Source of the DNA: an uncultured Porphyromonas sp.
GTDB taxonomy: Bacteria; Bacteroidota; Bacteroidia; Bacteroidales; Porphyromonadaceae
Assembly: GCA_927910985.1 (NCBI GenBank)
Contig: CAKMOP010000181.1
Span: 1 to 7,128, forward strand
Reading direction: 5' to 3'
Length of the DNA: 7,128 nt
This document shows positions 1 to 6,194 of this stretch, one piece after another. The notes beneath the pieces are model-generated. The model had not been told where the DNA came from and did not search any database. It was given only the letters and a program-made list of their open reading frames with translations. The first letter of the stretch is position 1; the number at the start of each line of letters is the position of its first letter. The position numbers and the translations under genes are program-made.

Positions 1-1043
1 CCCCACAAGGGATCGCACCATCTTGATCCAGGGAATCCCGAGGTACGTACCTACATTGCCCATCTGGCGACGGACTTAGTACGCCGCTATCCAGTCGATG
101 GTATTCACTTCGTACTACTTCCGTTATCCAGAGGGGGCGGAGCATCTTCATGGATGGAGGAAGCTATGCGCTGCTAACATGTAATGGCTCGATAGCAAAA
201 GCCGATTGGCGACGCAACAACCTTACACTTCAGCTCCGTGAAGTACGTGACTCTCTTCAGCACCTCGGAGCGCACACCCTCGTCAGTGTCGCTCCCTTAG
301 GGAAGCTCCGCAAGATCGCAGATCTCGGTCGTCCCCACGGATGGACAGCCTATGAGTCTGTATACCAAGATCCCGAGACGTGGGGACGTGAAGGGCTTGT
401 CGACTTCATCGTACCGATGATGTACTATCGTGACAATCTCTATAGCCCCTTCCTCCGTGAGTGGAAGGAGCGCGTAGAGCGCTATATCCCGGTAGTAGCT
501 GGTCTTGCGCCCTACCGTGTCGAAGAGACAGGCTGGCCCGAGTCGGTCATCAAAGAGCAAATAGATGAAGAGCGCGAAGTGGGTCTATCGGGAGTCTGCT
601 TCTTCCGCGAAGCTCATACGGGTGCTCGCTTCCCTGCCACGCGTCGCGTCATAGCTGAGGCCTTCCGTCCGACGGCTCTTCCTCTGGCGTTTGCTCGTGG
701 GAAAGCCTTCCAAGCAGCGGCACCGACAGACCTTGTCCTCAAGCCTGCAGGACATGGCGAAGTACTTCTCTCGTGGCAGCAACCCGAGATAGCGAAGCAT
801 CTGCCACTCACTTGGCGGCTCTGGGTCATCACGACAGATACAAGCGGCATCAAGCACGCCACGCTCTTAGCACCACGTCTCTCCTCTCCGCAGTGCAAGC
901 TCATTGCTACGGACTTTGATGGAAATAGATCCGTAGAGTTCGGTATCGAATCAGTAAATAGCTTCGGTGTCGCTACGCCCTGCACGGCTTCGCTCACCAT
1001 CAGCCTTACCGACCTCAAGGCACTGGCTGGCGGTGGGAAGTAA
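1..1043 (+). pseudogene. GHL10-type glycosylhydrolase-like protein, 5'-truncated by window, two apparent frameshifts
   Basis: C-terminal part of a family 10 glycosylhydrolase-like (GHL10, formerly DUF187) protein, a TIM-barrel family usually exported and thought to act on polysaccharide or peptidoglycan-type substrates. The start lies left of the window. Frame 1 opens with LDPGNPEVRTY and reaches VDGIHF at 94-111. Removing one base near T113 then gives FDYFRYPEGAEH, the family's conserved strand. A second +1 shift around 149-156 leads into the long frame 153-1043, which carries ADWRRNNLT and VDFIVPMMYYRD, also typical of the barrel. Roughly the last 100 residues (from about 190 of the 150-1043 frame) resemble a fibronectin type III or similar beta-sandwich domain. 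The longest intact frame begins at ATG 150, but that is probably not a real start, because conserved sequence lies upstream in other frames. The stop TAA (1041-1043) is one base before hemW, suggesting cotranscription. Exact substrate unknown. Either a pseudogene or a sequence with two insertion errors. Confidence 0.8.
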
Positions 1044-1044
1044 G

Positions 1045-2174
1045 ATGAACCTATATCTGCACATTCCCTTCTGCGCTAGTCGTTGCTCCTACTGCGACTT
1101 CTACACACAGACGGGTAGCCGTCTCCGCCGAGACTTTATCAACGCCCTCATCAGGGAGCTTCACCTTCGCCGAGGGGGAGCTCCCTGATGGTGCTTTCAT
1201 TGAGCATATTTACTTCGGTGGGGGGACACCTTCGCTCCTCACTCCAGACGAGCTCACCCGCATCTTCGCGACCATCACCTCGCTCTACCCCCTCACAGGC
1301 TCGGGCGAAGTGACTATTGAATGCAACCCCCGATGACGTCACAGCGGACTACGCCCAAGCTCTTGGCTCGCTACCCATCAACCGCGTGAGTATGGGGGTA
1401 CAGAGCTTCCATGCGGACGATCTCACCTTCCTCAACCGCCGTCACAGTGCCGAGCAAGTCTTCTCTGCAGTCGAAGCTCTCCGCCATCAAGGCATCGATA
1501 ACCTGAGCCTGGATCTCATCTACGGCCTGCCTGGGCAAACTGAAGAACGATGGCTCGCTAATATCCGCACCTTCCTTTCGCTCGGTGTTCCACACCTCTC
1601 TGCCTATCACCTCATTTACGAGGAAGGTACGGCACTGACTCGCCTTGTCGAGCGTGGAAAGGTGCATCCCGTAAGCGAAGACGACAGCTTACGCTTCTTC
1701 GAGCTTCTTATCTCCGAGCTTAAGGGGGCTGGATACGAACACTACGAGATCTCCAACTTCGCCCTTCCCGACCGCTATGCACGGCATAATACAGGCTATT
1801 GGCAAGGAATTCCTTACTTAGGATTAGGGCCATCGGCTCATAGCTTTGACGGCGTGCGCTCTCGCTCACACAATGTAGCTTCGCTTGCTCACTACACGCG
1901 CGCACTCTTGGAGGGACAGCGCGACTACGAGACCGAGTACCTCAGTGATGAAGAGCTGCAGCACGAATACATCCTCACGCGTCTGCGTACCCAATGGGGC
2001 ATCCCACTCGCAGACTATACAGCACGCTTCGGAGAGCGTGCCACAAACCTCCTGCTACAAGCAGCCAAGGAGCATCTCAACCGCGATCAGCTCACCTACA
2101 GCGAGGATACTCTCCGCCTAACACCCTCAGGTATCTTTGTCTCCGACGGCATCATCACCGACCTCTTCCAATAA
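1045..2174 (+). pseudogene. hemW: HemW, radical SAM haem chaperone (coproporphyrinogen III oxidase-like), two +1 frameshifts
   Basis: HemW belongs to the HemN-like radical SAM family; it binds a [4Fe-4S] cluster and haem and is a haem chaperone rather than the oxygen-independent coproporphyrinogen oxidase. ATG 1045 opens HIPFCASRCSYCDF, the CX3CX2CXF cluster motif (Cys10, 14, 17) with Phe where HemN has a fourth Cys. The frame hits TGA at 1186 after a G5 run (1174-1178). Removing one G continues ELPDGAF...IYFGGGTP. A second stop at 1333 follows a C5 run (1327-1331). Removing one C restores NPDDVTADY and the frame runs to TAA 2172-2174. The corrected protein is 375 aa, normal for HemW, with RVSMGVQSF, DLIYGLPGQT, YEISNF, the haem-linked HNxxYW motif (HNTGYW), YLGLGPSAHS and a HemN_C-type end. 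Every conserved block is intact, so sequencing or assembly error is more likely than decay. It starts one base after the upstream stop and converges with gpx. Confidence 0.9.
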
Positions 2175-2253
2175 GTCCATCTCTCATCTTACCGACATTA
2201 CACCGAGCTTTGTGCACATTCTACCCAAGGAGCGCAAAGCAGATCATTGCAAA

Positions 2254-2306
2254 ATAGTCGCCCCTGCCCCGTTCAGTGCGTACACTTCGGGGGCAGGGGC
2301 GACTAT
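2254..2306. terminator. Probable bidirectional terminator between convergent hemW and gpx
   Basis: A perfect 17-bp inverted repeat, very GC-rich: left arm 2254-2270 (ATAGTCGCCCCTGCCCC), right arm 2290-2306, with a 19-base loop. Inside the loop AGTG (2275-2278) can pair with CACT (2283-2286). It lies 79 bases past the hemW stop and 19 bases past the gpx stop. Read on the minus strand the stem is followed by TTTT (2254-2251), a short U-tract. On the plus strand no U-run follows, so termination of hemW may be weaker or Rho-assisted. Confidence 0.8.
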
Positions 2307-2325
2307 CTAATAGATGGAGGGACGG

Positions 2326-2835
2326 TTAATCTTCGTCAAGGTCTATCGGTGTCTCAGCTAAGAGTTGCTCAATGATGGGCGCAAGCTTCTCGGGCTTCGT
2401 TATCGGAGAGAAGCGCAGGACACGACTACCATCACGCGAGATGAGGAACTTGGTGAAGTTCCACTTAATGCACGACGTCAGTGTACCTGGGGCTACGTGC
2501 TTGAGGTAGCCGAAAATGGGGTCTGTATCACGACCATTGACTCGAACCTTCTTCATCATCGGGAAGGAAACCCCATAATTGAGCTGGCAGAAAGAAGCTG
2601 CGTCCTGCCCCGTGCGAAGCTCTTGCCCCAAGAACTGCCCACAGGGGAAGCCTAAGATGACTAAGCCTTGATCACGATAACGCTGGTACAGCTCTTCAAG
2701 CCCTGCGAACTGAGGGGTAAAGCCACACTTGCTGGCGGTATTGACAATCAGAAGAACCTTGCCTGCGAACTGCGAGAGGCGTACTAATTCACCCGAAGGA
2801 CGCTGGGCAATGAAGTCATAAATCTTTTGTTGCAT
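2326..2835 (-). CDS. gpx: Glutathione peroxidase family protein (thiol peroxidase type)
   Basis: A 169-aa member of the glutathione peroxidase family, which reduces hydrogen and lipid hydroperoxides; bacterial cysteine forms usually draw on thioredoxin rather than glutathione. The family's usual length of about 160-180 aa is matched. The peroxidatic Cys37 sits in VNTASKCGFTPQF. The catalytic tetrad is completed by Gln71 (FLGQE), Trp125 and Asn126 (KWNFTKFL). Cys83 in SFCQLNYGVSFP is at the position of the resolving cysteine of thioredoxin-dependent enzymes such as yeast Gpx3, so a Cys37-Cys83 disulfide cycle is expected. No signal peptide is visible, so the enzyme should be cytoplasmic. The usual PCNQF block reads PCGQF. 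It is the last gene of the tgt-permease-smpB-gpx unit, 21 bases after smpB, and is followed by the 2254-2306 hairpin. The electron donor is inferred, not shown. Confidence 0.95.
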   Translation of the reverse strand: MQQKIYDFIAQRPSGELVRLSQFAGKVLLIVNTASKCGFTPQFAGLEELYQRYRDQGLVILGFPCGQFLGQELRTGQDAASFCQLNYGVSFPMMKKVRVNGRDTDPIFGYLKHVAPGTLTSCIKWNFTKFLISRDGSRVLRFSPITKPEKLAPIIEQLLAETPIDLDED

Positions 2836-2856
2836 AATAATTTGGTGGGGATATGT

Positions 2857-3318
2857 TTAGCGTTTCATCGCACGATCCATCTCACGGCGGTCATCGCGCT
2901 CGCGCATAGTGGCACGCTTGTCGTAGACCTTCTTCCCTCGAGCTGGAGCGATGACGACCTTAGCGAGTCCACGATCAGAGATAAAGATTTTTACGGGGAC
3001 GATAGTCACACCCGGGCTTTGTACATAGGCCTCAAGCTTACGAAGCTCCTTGCGATTCAGCAGGAGCTTGCGATCACGGCGAGCAGCATGGTTGTTGTAT
3101 GAGCCGTAGAAATACTCGCTGATATTCGCACCCTTGAGCCATAATTCGCCATTATGGAAGTAGCAGAAGGCATCGACCAAGCTGGCCTTGCCGAGGCGAA
3201 GAGACTTGATCTCCGTACCCACGAGCACCATACCAGCGGTATAGGTGTCGAGGAGTTCGTAATCGAAGCGTGCACGGCGGTTCTGGATATTGACGGTGCG
3301 CTGTATCTTTTCTTTCAT
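2857..3318 (-). CDS. smpB: SsrA-binding protein SmpB
   Basis: SmpB binds tmRNA (ssrA) and with it rescues ribosomes stalled on non-stop mRNAs in trans-translation. The 153-aa protein matches the family length. The chosen start (ATG at 3318-3316) gives [20 protein letters not shown], fitting the usual N-terminus with NRRAxFDY. A longer frame from 3369 would overlap the upstream permease gene and adds residues with no family resemblance. Recognisable blocks are [14 protein letters not shown] (residues 28-41), [25 protein letters not shown], and [11 protein letters not shown] near residues 125-135. The basic, charged C-terminal tail after DKR is the part that enters the mRNA channel of the stalled ribosome. 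No ssrA gene is visible here. It lies 10 bases after the permease stop and 21 bases before gpx. Confidence 0.97.
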   Translation of the reverse strand: MKEKIQRTVNIQNRRARFDYELLDTYTAGMVLVGTEIKSLRLGKASLVDAFCYFHNGELWLKGANISEYFYGSYNNHAARRDRKLLLNRKELRKLEAYVQSPGVTIVPVKIFISDRGLAKVVIAPARGKKVYDKRATMRERDDRREMDRAMKR

Positions 3319-3328
3319 ATAGGAGCTG

Positions 3329-4510
3329 TTATTGTGGAGCCTTTCGCCACAAGAAGAGTGCGATAACAACGAAGGCTACATTGGGGATCCAAGCTGCAAT
3401 CCAAGGAGCTAAGAGCCCGACATTGGAGATCTGCGAGGTGAGCGAAGTAGCTAAGATGTATGCTAAGCATAGACCGAAGCCAATGACGAGGTTAATTCCT
3501 AAGCCGTTCTTCATCTTCTTGGACGAAAGCACCGCACCAATGAAGGTCAGGATGAAGGCCGAGAAGATAGCTGCATACCGATTATGTAGCTCCGTCTGGA
3601 AGAGGCGGGTATTGCTCGCCCCACGCTCCTTCTGTCGATCGATATAGCGAGTGAGCTGGTCATTGCGCATCTTCACAGCATCCTTCTCGTTGACGAGGAA
3701 GTCTGCAGGGCTAATCCGCAAGTTCGTATCTAAGTCATAACCTACGGTATCGGTAGCAGTAAGCCCCTTGAAGCGACGGATGTGGAAGTCTGCGAGCTTC
3801 CAGCGATCGAGCGTGTCGTAGGTCGCTTCGTCGGCCGTCAAGCGAGAAATGAGCTTCTGCCCTTTGAACTGATCCACCGCAAGAGAGGTGGCGCGCTTCG
3901 ACAAGCTCTCGTAGTCTCGGATGTAGAGATAAGTATCCTTGGCTATAGCGATCTGGATATTGTTCGTATAGACTTCGTGGCGTGACTTGAGGTAGGTCTG
4001 CTCGAAGTTGAGACGTACACGGTTCCCCGAGGGGATGATGAAGCCATTGAGCACATAGGTCGCTGCTGCGATGAGCGTCGCTGCGACCATATACGGGCGC
4101 AGTAGACGACGGAAGCTCATTCCACTGGCCAGCATCGCTATGATCTCCGAGTTAGCTGCCAGCTTCGAGGTGAAGAAGATCACCGATATGAAGACGAAGA
4201 GCGGACTGAAGAGGTTCGCGTAATAGGGAATGAAGTTGAGGTAATAGTGGAAGAGAATCCCCGAGAGTGGCACTTCGGGCTTGAGGAAGTCCGTGATCTT
4301 GTCGTTGACATCGAAGACGACAGCCACCGCAAGGATCAGACCAATGGCGAAGAGGAACGTGGTGATGAAGGTGCGGATGATGTACCGATCCACTCGACCC
4401 AGCCAAGGATGGTAGGGCTTCTTCGCTGGGTGAGGAGGGGGACAATCGACCTGTTCCTCAAGCTGTTCTTGCTCGAGGTCTTCAGTGATGTCTTGGGGAG
4501 TCGTGCTCAT
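3329..4510 (-). CDS. LptF/LptG family permease (YjgP/YjgQ), LPS export
   Basis: Inner-membrane permease subunit of the YjgP/YjgQ family; in characterised systems LptF and LptG form the LptB2FG ABC transporter that extracts lipopolysaccharide from the inner membrane. The 393-aa protein has the family layout. There are three N-terminal membrane segments (about residues 45-66, 95-115 and 139-160), a periplasmic beta-rich region (about 165-300), and three C-terminal segments (about 312-332, 340-360 and 367-389). The cytoplasmic coupling block [21 protein letters not shown] (118-139) is characteristic. About 40 residues precede the usual DRYIIRTF start and include a strongly acidic stretch (8 Asp/Glu between 7 and 22). 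No ATG lies in between, though a GTG codes Val40, so a shorter start cannot be excluded. LptF cannot be told from LptG here. It sits between tgt (21-base gap) and smpB (10-base gap). The ATPase LptB is not in the window. Confidence 0.93.
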   Translation of the reverse strand: MSTTPQDITEDLEQEQLEEQVDCPPPHPAKKPYHPWLGRVDRYIIRTFITTFLFAIGLILAVAVVFDVNDKITDFLKPEVPLSGILFHYYLNFIPYYANLFSPLFVFISVIFFTSKLAANSEIIAMLASGMSFRRLLRPYMVAATLIAAATYVLNGFIIPSGNRVRLNFEQTYLKSRHEVYTNNIQIAIAKDTYLYIRDYESLSKRATSLAVDQFKGQKLISRLTADEATYDTLDRWKLADFHIRRFKGLTATDTVGYDLDTNLRISPADFLVNEKDAVKMRNDQLTRYIDRQKERGASNTRLFQTELHNRYAAIFSAFILTFIGAVLSSKKMKNGLGINLVIGFGLCLAYILATSLTSQISNVGLLAPWIAAWIPNVAFVVIALFLWRKAPQ

Positions 4511-4531
4511 AGCGTCCGAAGGGAAAAGAGC

Positions 4532-5665
4532 TTAGAGGCGGTTGTTGAGCTGGCGCACCATCTTATCCTTCCACTCCGAGAAGTCGCCAGCGAGGATATG
4601 TTCGCGCGCTTCACGTACCAGACGCAGATAGAAGGCAAGGTTGTGGATAGATGCAATTTGTAGCCCAAGGATCTCGTCCGCACGGATGAGATGATGCAGG
4701 TAAGCCAAGCTGTACTGCTTATCTACGAAGGACGTACCCTCAGGGTCAATGGGACTGAACTCCTGTGCCCACTTGGCATTGCGGATATTGATCGTGCCGT
4801 AGCTGGTGAAGAGCTGCCCATTGCGCCCATTACGTGTAGGCATGATGCAGTCGAACATATCAACCCCACGGGCAATGTTCTCGAGCAAGTTGATCGGCGT
4901 ACCGACACCCATCAAGTAGCGAGGCTTGTCCTTCGGCAGGATGCTGTTGGTTAGCTCCACCATCTCGTACATCTTCTCCGTAGGCTCTCCGACGGCAAGC
5001 CCACCGATGGCATTCCCTTCAGCACCGAGCGAAGCAACGAACTCCGCAGCTCGAGTGCGCAGCTCGGGATAGACACAGCCCTGTACGATGGGGAAGAGGC
5101 TCTGGTGGTAGCCGTAGTGAGGATCTGTCTCCTGCACACGCTGCATACAACGACGTAGCCAACCTTCAGTCAGAGCAAGCGACTTCTTCGCATAGTGGAA
5201 GTCTGCATCCCCTGGACAGCATTCATCAAAAGCCATAATGATGTCGGCTCCAATGATACGCTCGATATCCATCACACGCTCGGGGGTGAAGAGGTGCTTC
5301 GATCCGTCGATGTGCGAGCGGAAGGTCACCCCTTCCTCCGTGATCTTACGGCGATGCGCCAAGCTGAAGACCTGATAGCCTCCGCTGTCGGTGAGGATCG
5401 AGCCCGACCAGCTATTGAACTTATGCAACCCGCCCGCCTTGTACAGGGTATCGAGCCCTGGGCGCAGGTAGAGGTGGTATGTATTGCCGAGGATGATCTG
5501 AGCGTGGATGTCGTCGCTCAGCTCGGTCATGTGGACAGCCTTCACCGAGCCTACCGTCCCGACGGGCATAAAGATCGGGGTAAGGATCTCCCCGTGGTCG
5601 GTCTCTATACGCCCAGCGCGCGCGGCAGTCTTAGTACAAGTCTTATGGATATCGAATTTCAGCAT
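4532..5665 (-). CDS. tgt: tRNA-guanine transglycosylase (queuine/preQ1 TGT)
   Basis: TGT exchanges guanine 34 of GUN-anticodon tRNAs (Asp, Asn, His, Tyr) for preQ1, the first tRNA-bound step of queuosine synthesis. The start at 5665 gives MLKFDIHKT and 377 aa, the usual length. A longer frame to 5842 would add 59 unlike residues and run through the promoter. Motifs: TPIFMPVGTVGSVKA (29-43), TDSGGYQVFSLA with general acid/base Asp93, FDEC (146-149), IVQGC (193-197), IGGLAVGE (220-227) and MFDCIMPTRNGRNG with nucleophile Asp272. The C-terminal zinc site is altered: where enterobacterial TGT has CxCxxC, this protein reads GTSFVD (310-315), so all three Cys are gone, while the fourth ligand His341 (SIHNL) remains. 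I recall similar sequences in other Bacteroidota TGTs, so this is probably a lineage trait. First gene of the four-gene unit, 21 bases before the permease. Confidence 0.97.
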   Translation of the reverse strand: MLKFDIHKTCTKTAARAGRIETDHGEILTPIFMPVGTVGSVKAVHMTELSDDIHAQIILGNTYHLYLRPGLDTLYKAGGLHKFNSWSGSILTDSGGYQVFSLAHRRKITEEGVTFRSHIDGSKHLFTPERVMDIERIIGADIIMAFDECCPGDADFHYAKKSLALTEGWLRRCMQRVQETDPHYGYHQSLFPIVQGCVYPELRTRAAEFVASLGAEGNAIGGLAVGEPTEKMYEMVELTNSILPKDKPRYLMGVGTPINLLENIARGVDMFDCIMPTRNGRNGQLFTSYGTINIRNAKWAQEFSPIDPEGTSFVDKQYSLAYLHHLIRADEILGLQIASIHNLAFYLRLVREAREHILAGDFSEWKDKMVRQLNNRL

Positions 5666-5736
5666 CGTTGTCGTTGATTCGTTGGAAGGCTCGCCCCTTG
5701 AGAGTGGGATGCGACCCACCAAGCCCTTGTGGAATG

Positions 5737-5744
5737 CAAAGATA
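5737..5744 (-). promoter_or_regulatory. Bacteroidota-type -7 promoter element upstream of tgt
   Basis: The minus strand reads TATCTTTG, an exact match to the Bacteroidota -7 consensus TAnnTTTG, 71 bases upstream of the tgt ATG. A transcript starting a few bases downstream would have a leader of roughly 60-65 bases. I see no convincing -33 TTTG at the expected distance (about 19 bases upstream), so the call rests on one box. It would drive the whole tgt-permease-smpB-gpx unit. Confidence 0.55.
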
Positions 5745-5902
5745 CGGCTTATAGGGCAATATCTCCCGATGGGTGCGAGGGCTTTTCGCTGGAGGGCAAG
5801 CACCTCAAGGTAGCCCCCTTGGGATCGTAGGGCGATTCGCAAGGAAAAAAGAAGGCGAAGGACATGGGGAAAGGAGCTGCTTGGGTAAAGCGCTCAAATT
5901 CC

Positions 5903-5965
5903 GTGCGCACAAAAAAAAATTATTTTTCGTGCTGCAATCTAGAAAGTTTCCCTGCGTGCGCACGC
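5903..5965. repeat. Two copies of palindrome GTGCGCAC flanking an A/T tract
   Basis: GTGCGCAC occurs at 5903-5910 and again at 5956-5963, the second inside the perfect 12-bp palindrome GCGTGCGCACGC (5954-5965). Between them is A9-TTA-T5 (5911-5927), which with GCAC (5907-5910) and GTGC (5929-5932) can form an imperfect hairpin with one bulged C. Paired self-complementary octamers 53 bases apart resemble binding sites for a dimeric regulator, but no specific regulator can be named. Confidence 0.4.
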
Positions 5966-5974
5966 TAATTTTCT

Positions 5975-6010
5975 GCTCTGCGGAAGGAAGCAAATTTTCT
6001 TCCGCAGAGC
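5975..6010. repeat. Inverted repeat, 12-bp perfect stem with 12-base loop
   Basis: Arms GCTCTGCGGAAG (5975-5986) and CTTCCGCAGAGC (5999-6010) are perfectly complementary around the loop GAAGCAAATTTT. No U-run follows on either strand, so it is not a standard intrinsic terminator. It lies about 230 bases upstream of the tgt -7 box and about 90 bases past the lipoprotein terminator, so neither predicted transcript should contain it unless there is read-through or an unseen promoter. Confidence 0.6.
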
Positions 6011-6100
6011 GATTCCTTTCCTTGCGGTAAGAGCTTCCCCTTCGAGCTAAAGAAACTCCCCTTGCCCCTCCGAGAACGCCTGCTTTTGAGCTGAGGCGGA

Positions 6101-6151
6101 GAGAAAAACAAAGCCCCTCGCCCAGCAGCATCTGCGATAGGCGAGGGGCTT
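6101..6151 (-). terminator. Intrinsic terminator of the lipoprotein gene
   Basis: A perfect 12-bp GC-rich stem: AAGCCCCTCGCC (6111-6122) with GGCGAGGGGCTT (6140-6151), 17-base loop. Within the loop GCAG (6125-6128) can pair with CTGC (6132-6135). Read on the minus strand the stem leads into TTTGTTTTTCTC (6112-6101), a good U-tract. It starts 43 bases past the stop codon of the lipoprotein gene and separates it from the tgt unit. Confidence 0.85.
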
Positions 6152-6194
6152 GTTCGTGGGGAAAGATCCAGCGGTGAGGCTGGATGCGAAGGGG

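Larger units (their letters stand above)
5666..6194. other. Gene-free intergenic region with several inverted repeats
   Basis: No frame in these 529 bases looks like a gene. The longest open stretches here are an N-terminal run-on of tgt (to 5842), a low-complexity minus-strand frame at 5805-6131 and a short plus-strand frame at 5773-6030; none carries a recognisable domain. From right to left it holds the lipoprotein gene's terminator (6101-6151), a pyrimidine/purine-rich stretch (6011-6100), a 12-bp-stem hairpin (5975-6010), a 12-bp palindrome (5954-5965), an A9-TTA-T5 tract flanked by GCAC and GTGC (5907-5932), and the tgt promoter (5737-5744). The part at 5890-6000 is clearly more AT-rich than its neighbours. 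Confidence 0.7.

Noticed and set aside
150..152. ATG 150 as the true start of an intact 297-aa protein
   Set aside because: Conserved GHL10 barrel sequence lies directly upstream in two other frames, so the ATG is most likely internal to a shifted gene.
1994..2257. 87-codon plus-strand frame running past the end of hemW
   Set aside because: It lies in another frame of hemW, whose conserved C-terminus explains 1994-2174; the remainder runs into the terminator.
3319..3369. Longer smpB start adding 17 residues
   Set aside because: It would overlap the end of the permease gene and the added residues do not match SmpB; the ATG at 3318 fits the family length.
5195..5677. 160-codon plus-strand frame opposite tgt
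   Set aside because: tgt is unambiguous on the other strand; this is a shadow frame with no recognisable domain.
5666..5842. N-terminal extension of tgt by 59 residues
   Set aside because: The family N-terminus matches MLKFDIHKT exactly, the extra residues have no family resemblance and the frame crosses the promoter -7 box.
5805..6131. 108-codon minus-strand frame in the intergenic region
   Set aside because: Low-complexity Ser/Leu/Arg-rich sequence spanning several inverted repeats and ending without any domain; not supported as a gene.
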